A stretch of 44,977 bases of DNA. It comes from Frankia sp. R82 (lineage in GTDB: Bacteria; Actinomycetota; Actinomycetes; Frankiales; Frankiaceae). Made by a program: the position numbers and the translations under genes. The stretch is taken from positions 1 to 44,977 of the forward strand of contig NZ_JAMQQG010000015.1 of assembly GCF_023716925.1 (NCBI RefSeq). Direction: 5' to 3'. Positions 42,370-44,977 of the stretch are shown piece after piece. Position 1 is the first letter of the stretch. Every line of letters starts with the position of its first letter. The notes under the pieces are model-generated. The model searched no databases. It was given only the letters and a program-made list of their open reading frames with translations, and had not been told where the DNA came from.

Positions 42370-42810
42370 CTATGCAGTTGGACGGGAACGCAACTCGTTA
42401 ACGTAGTCTGCTGGCGCGCCGGCCTTTTCGGCCGAGTCCGCGATCATATTGAGATACCAGCGAGACGGCAGCCCGCCTTCATAGGAGTTCAGCACGTAGG
42501 TCCAGGCAAGGGCCTCTCCGTCGAGAGTGTGTACGCGGACGCGGATCCGGGTGTACAGCCCGGTGTCCGCTCCCTCCCAGATGTCGAGTCGCTCCAGATC
42601 GTAGCGATCAAGATCGTAGAGAAGGGCGTAGGCATGCGCGCCCGGCGCCTCGACGATCGTCGCGAGTGCGCCGTCCCACCCGACATCTTCTCCGCCGAAG
42701 GTCAACCGCCACCCGTTGATCCATCCGGTGCCGGTGACGGGCGAGTGGGGCGTCCGTTCCTTCATCTGAGCCGGGTCGAGGTTGCCGGCGTATGCCGCGT
42801 ACAAGGTCAT
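42370..42810 (-). CDS. Gamma-glutamylcyclotransferase-like protein
   Basis: A 146-residue AIG2/GGCT-fold protein beginning MTLYAAYAGNLDPAQMKERTP, where YAGNL is the substrate-cavity loop (YGSNL in canonical members). WRLTFGGEDVGWDGALATIVEA and VHGALYDL-type strands (here HAYALLYDLDRYDLERLD) follow, and the end is WTYVLNSYEGGLPSRWYLNMI. The family converts gamma-glutamyl amino acids to 5-oxoproline, but many small bacterial members have unknown substrates. GAGAG lies six bases before the ATG at 42810; the longer open frame upstream overlaps the lpdA promoter and is rejected. M. tuberculosis Rv3304 occupies the same place next to lpdA. Confidence 0.82.
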   Translation of the reverse strand: MTLYAAYAGNLDPAQMKERTPHSPVTGTGWINGWRLTFGGEDVGWDGALATIVEAPGAHAYALLYDLDRYDLERLDIWEGADTGLYTRIRVRVHTLDGEALAWTYVLNSYEGGLPSRWYLNMIADSAEKAGAPADYVNELRSRPTA

Positions 42811-43001
42811 GATGGTCTCTCGGGGTGACGGTGCGTTGCCAGGGCTACAGGTTGCTGGTCGGTACTGGAACCTTCGCGATCTACGGCACCCTCCCCACGG
42901 AGACTCCGCCTGCGATCCTACGGAGCTGTCAGTACCGGGAGGAGCGACGCCATCCGGGAGGGGGAAAATACAGGTAGGAGTGGTCGGGATCGGGAGGGCT
43001 T

Positions 43002-44477
43002 GTGACACGCATCGTCATTCTCGGTGGAGGTCCAGGAGGCTACGAGGCGGCACTGGTCGCGGCAGCCCTGGGCGCCTCGGTAACAGTCGTGGACTCGGAC
43101 GGCGTCGGTGGTGCCTGTGTGCTCACGGACTGCGTTCCTTCGAAGGCGCTGATCGCAACGTCGGAGACCATGACGAATCTCGCGCTTGCTCCGGGACTGG
43201 GCATCCGCCCACACAGCCCTGGTGTGATAATCGACACGTCGACCTCGGCGGTTGCCTGGGGGATGCCTGGGGATCCGAACGTCCCTGCTCTCACGCCCCC
43301 AGAGGTCGTCGGAGTAGACCCGGTGCAGGTCTACGAGCGGGTCCGTGATCTTGCCAAGGCGCAGTCCCTCGACATCGAGCAGCGGCTCGAGCGGGAGAAG
43401 GTCGAAGTCGTGCACGCGACCGGCCGACTCGTCGGCCCGCACGCGGTTGAGGCAAGTAACGGTGAGACCTTCGTCGGCGATGTCGTTCTCATCGCGACGG
43501 GTGCCGCACCCCGGATCTTGCCCACCGCGCAGCCTGACGGTGAACGGATCCTGACATGGCGTCATCTGTACGACCTCAAGGAAATTCCGGAGCATCTTGT
43601 CGTCGTCGGTTCGGGCGTGACGGGAGCCGAGTTCGCCAGTGCGTACCGGGCTCTGGGCGCCGAGGTGACCCTGGTTTCCTCCCGTGATCGGGTTCTGCCA
43701 GGTGAGGATCTTGACGCGGCCCGGGTCGTCGAAGAGGTGTTTGTTCGCAGAGGGATTGAGGTGCTCAACCGCTCACGAGCCTCCTCTGTTCGGCGGATAG
43801 GTGACGGGGTGATAGTCGAGCTGTCTGACGGTCGAACGGTCACCGGCAGCCACGCCCTCATGGCCGTTGGCTCGGTGCCGAGAACGCGGGATCTCGGGCT
43901 TACTGACGTTGGGGTTCGTCTCGGACCGGGTGGCTATGTCAATGTCGACCGGATGTCGCGCACATCGGTACCCGGCGTCTACGCGGCAGGAGACTGCACC
44001 GGAGTTCTGCCGTTGGCCTCGGTCGCAGCCATGCAGGGCCGTATTGCGATGTGGCACGCGCTCGGTGAAGCGGTTAGCCCGCTGCGGCTGGGCACCGTCT
44101 CCTCCAACATCTTCACCGAGCCCGAGATCGCAACCGTCGGCATGACGCAGGTTATGAAGGATGCCGGGGCGGTAGCTTCCGAGGTTACCACTGTGCCGCT
44201 TTCGAGGAACCCTCGTGCCAAGATGATGGGAATTCAAGACGGTTTTGTCAAGCTGTTCTGCCGGCCGGGGAGTGGCAGTGTTCTTGGCGGTGTCATCGTC
44301 GCACCACGAGCATCCGAACTAATTCTTTCCGTCTCGCTTGCGGTCGAACACGGGCTGACCGTGGACCAGATCGCCCATACGTTCTCCATCTACCCCTCGC
44401 TCTCCGGCTCGATCACCGAGGCGGCCCGGGTCCTGCGACCACGCGACTTCTTCGCCGGCTTCGACAATCCCTCTTGA
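43002..44477 (+). CDS. lpdA: NAD(P)H quinone reductase, LpdA type (flavoprotein disulfide reductase family)
   Basis: FAD flavoprotein of the pyridine nucleotide-disulfide reductase family, 491 residues. It opens with the FAD motif MTRIVILGGGPGGYEAALVA. GGACVLTDCVPSK holds Cys39 and Cys44 at the redox-disulfide positions. The NAD(P) motif is HLVVVGSGVTGAEFASAY, the second FAD contact is GVYAAGDCTGVLPLASVAAMQGRIA, and the dimerisation domain ends IYPSLSGSITEAARVL. The His-Glu dyad of true lipoamide dehydrogenase (HPTLSE) is replaced by YPSLSGS, as in mycobacterial LpdA, so quinone reduction is the better call. GGGAGG is four bases before the GTG. Divergent from the GGCT-like gene. Confidence 0.92.
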   Translation: MTRIVILGGGPGGYEAALVAAALGASVTVVDSDGVGGACVLTDCVPSKALIATSETMTNLALAPGLGIRPHSPGVIIDTSTSAVAWGMPGDPNVPALTPPEVVGVDPVQVYERVRDLAKAQSLDIEQRLEREKVEVVHATGRLVGPHAVEASNGETFVGDVVLIATGAAPRILPTAQPDGERILTWRHLYDLKEIPEHLVVVGSGVTGAEFASAYRALGAEVTLVSSRDRVLPGEDLDAARVVEEVFVRRGIEVLNRSRASSVRRIGDGVIVELSDGRTVTGSHALMAVGSVPRTRDLGLTDVGVRLGPGGYVNVDRMSRTSVPGVYAAGDCTGVLPLASVAAMQGRIAMWHALGEAVSPLRLGTVSSNIFTEPEIATVGMTQVMKDAGAVASEVTTVPLSRNPRAKMMGIQDGFVKLFCRPGSGSVLGGVIVAPRASELILSVSLAVEHGLTVDQIAHTFSIYPSLSGSITEAARVLRPRDFFAGFDNPS

Positions 44478-44491
44478 TCCTCTGAGCTGTG

Positions 44492-44522
44492 CCTGAGCCG
44501 TCCGTGCTGTGAGTGGCTCAGG
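44492..44522 (+). terminator. Hairpin terminator after lpdA
   Basis: CCTGAGCC (44492-44499) / GGCTCAGG (44515-44522), a perfect 8-bp stem with a 15-base loop, 14 bases after the lpdA stop. Confidence 0.6.
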
Positions 44523-44816
44523 TCTACGCGTTGCGATTACCGCCGTCGGCCGACGTGGTGGCCCGTGCGGCGCACGATTCTCTGATCTTGACGGCGGCCT
44601 CAGCATAGGCCGGATGCGGCGCCGGATCTACTGCCGGATCGGATCAAATTTTTCTCGGCCTTATGGTCGTAGCCCCTTGAGTCCGTTCTTGCCGCCGGGT
44701 TGGCAGCTTTTCCGTGCTTCTTTCTTGGTGTTGTGGTCGTGGTTTTCGGTGGGTTGATGTCTGTTTCTTCGAGGGTGTGGTGGGGGGTTGCCGGCGAGCG
44801 CCTCCTGGTCTACTCT

Positions 44817-44832
44817 TCGAATGCACGTTCGA
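44817..44832. promoter_or_regulatory. LexA (SOS) box candidate
   Basis: TCGAATGCACGTTCGA matches the actinobacterial LexA consensus TCGAAC-N4-GTTCGA at 11 of 12 fixed positions and is nearly palindromic. It lies about 110-120 bases upstream of the truncated gene at the right edge, so that gene may be DNA-damage inducible. Confidence 0.65.
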
Positions 44833-44943
44833 GCATGGTAGGTGGGTCCGGTGGTTCCTTCTGCCGGCTGGCATCTGCTGTCTCTGTGGTCGGTCGTGTT
44901 CTTCGGTTCTTTTTTCTGTCGGCTTTTTCTTGTCGGGAAGGGG

Positions 44944-44977
44944 GTGCTGGTGATGGCGGTGGGTGTCGAGGCGATGT
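44944..44977 (+). CDS. Start of a gene cut by the window edge
   Basis: A ribosome-binding-like GGGAAGGGGG is followed by in-frame GTG (44944), GTG (44950) and ATG (44953) codons; from the ATG the product would begin MAVGVEAM. Only about ten codons are visible, so no family can be assigned. The upstream SOS box and composition change recall the DUF222/HNH endonuclease (13E12-like) repeat genes of actinobacteria, which is a guess. Confidence 0.4.
   Translation, partial: MLVMAVGVEAM

Larger units (their letters stand above)
44478..44943. other. Intergenic region with a composition switch
   Basis: After the lpdA hairpin the DNA is ordinary to about 44640. From there to ~44940 the plus strand becomes rich in T and G and poor in A and C, with several T-runs, unlike the rest of the window. 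It contains a LexA-type box (44817-44832) and leads into a gene start at the edge. No intact gene is supported within it. Confidence 0.65.

Noticed and set aside
44644-44874. 76-codon minus-strand ORF at the right edge
   Set aside because: Very basic, low-complexity translation of the T/G-rich leader, no start signals, and it crosses the LexA box.

Overview
This is chromosomal sequence from a very GC-rich actinobacterium. The signs are heavy use of G or C at third codon positions, frequent GTG starts, and actinobacterial families such as the DUF6350/PerM-like, DUF3017 and SCO4848-like membrane proteins and a stand-alone ClpX-type zinc finger. The many short tandem repeats and the overall flavour suggest Frankia or a close relative; this is an inference, and no rRNA or other species marker is present. 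I recognised no tRNA, rRNA, CRISPR array or transposase. Almost all of the window is ordinary core genome.

Left part (1-8.9 kb): the C-terminus of a DUF4190 membrane protein, then sucC-sucD (succinyl-CoA synthetase) closed by a strong hairpin, a four-helix membrane protein with a Gly/Tyr/Gln/Pro repeat tail, a DUF6350/PerM-like membrane protein, an HTH protein, and translationally coupled purN-purH. The order sucCD, membrane protein, PerM, purN, purH matches Mycobacterium tuberculosis from memory.

Middle part (8.9-26.8 kb): a mixed envelope and signalling region. It holds an FHA-HTH regulator, a DUF3017 protein, a geranylgeranyl-reductase-like flavoprotein, a serine hydrolase, a 2H phosphoesterase, a D,D-carboxypeptidase, a DUF1003 protein, a zinc metallopeptidase, a GNAT acetyltransferase, an SCO4848-like protein and two adjacent membrane Ser/Thr kinases with different extracytoplasmic tails. 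An apparently unannotated 20-codon ORF with its own promoter and ribosome binding site lies at 18095-18157.

Right part (26.9-44.5 kb): a nucleoside and base salvage region with cdd-deoA, add-tag, deoC, upp, a phosphohexomutase and purine nucleoside phosphorylase. aspS, a GCS2-type carboxylate-amine ligase, an M20 amidohydrolase, a gamma-glutamylcyclotransferase-like gene and lpdA follow. This resembles the M. tuberculosis Rv3303c-Rv3315c neighbourhood. Together the enzymes deaminate nucleosides, split them by phosphorolysis, isomerise or cleave the sugar phosphate, and recapture uracil. The last 350 bases change composition and carry a near-consensus LexA (SOS) box ahead of a gene start cut by the window edge.

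The most noteworthy unexplained signals are the 20-codon ORF, the SOS box and leader at the right edge, a predicted leaderless promoter with an inverted repeat ahead of the zinc-finger gene, two long perfect inverted repeats of unknown role, and many 15-19 bp tandem repeats in and between genes.
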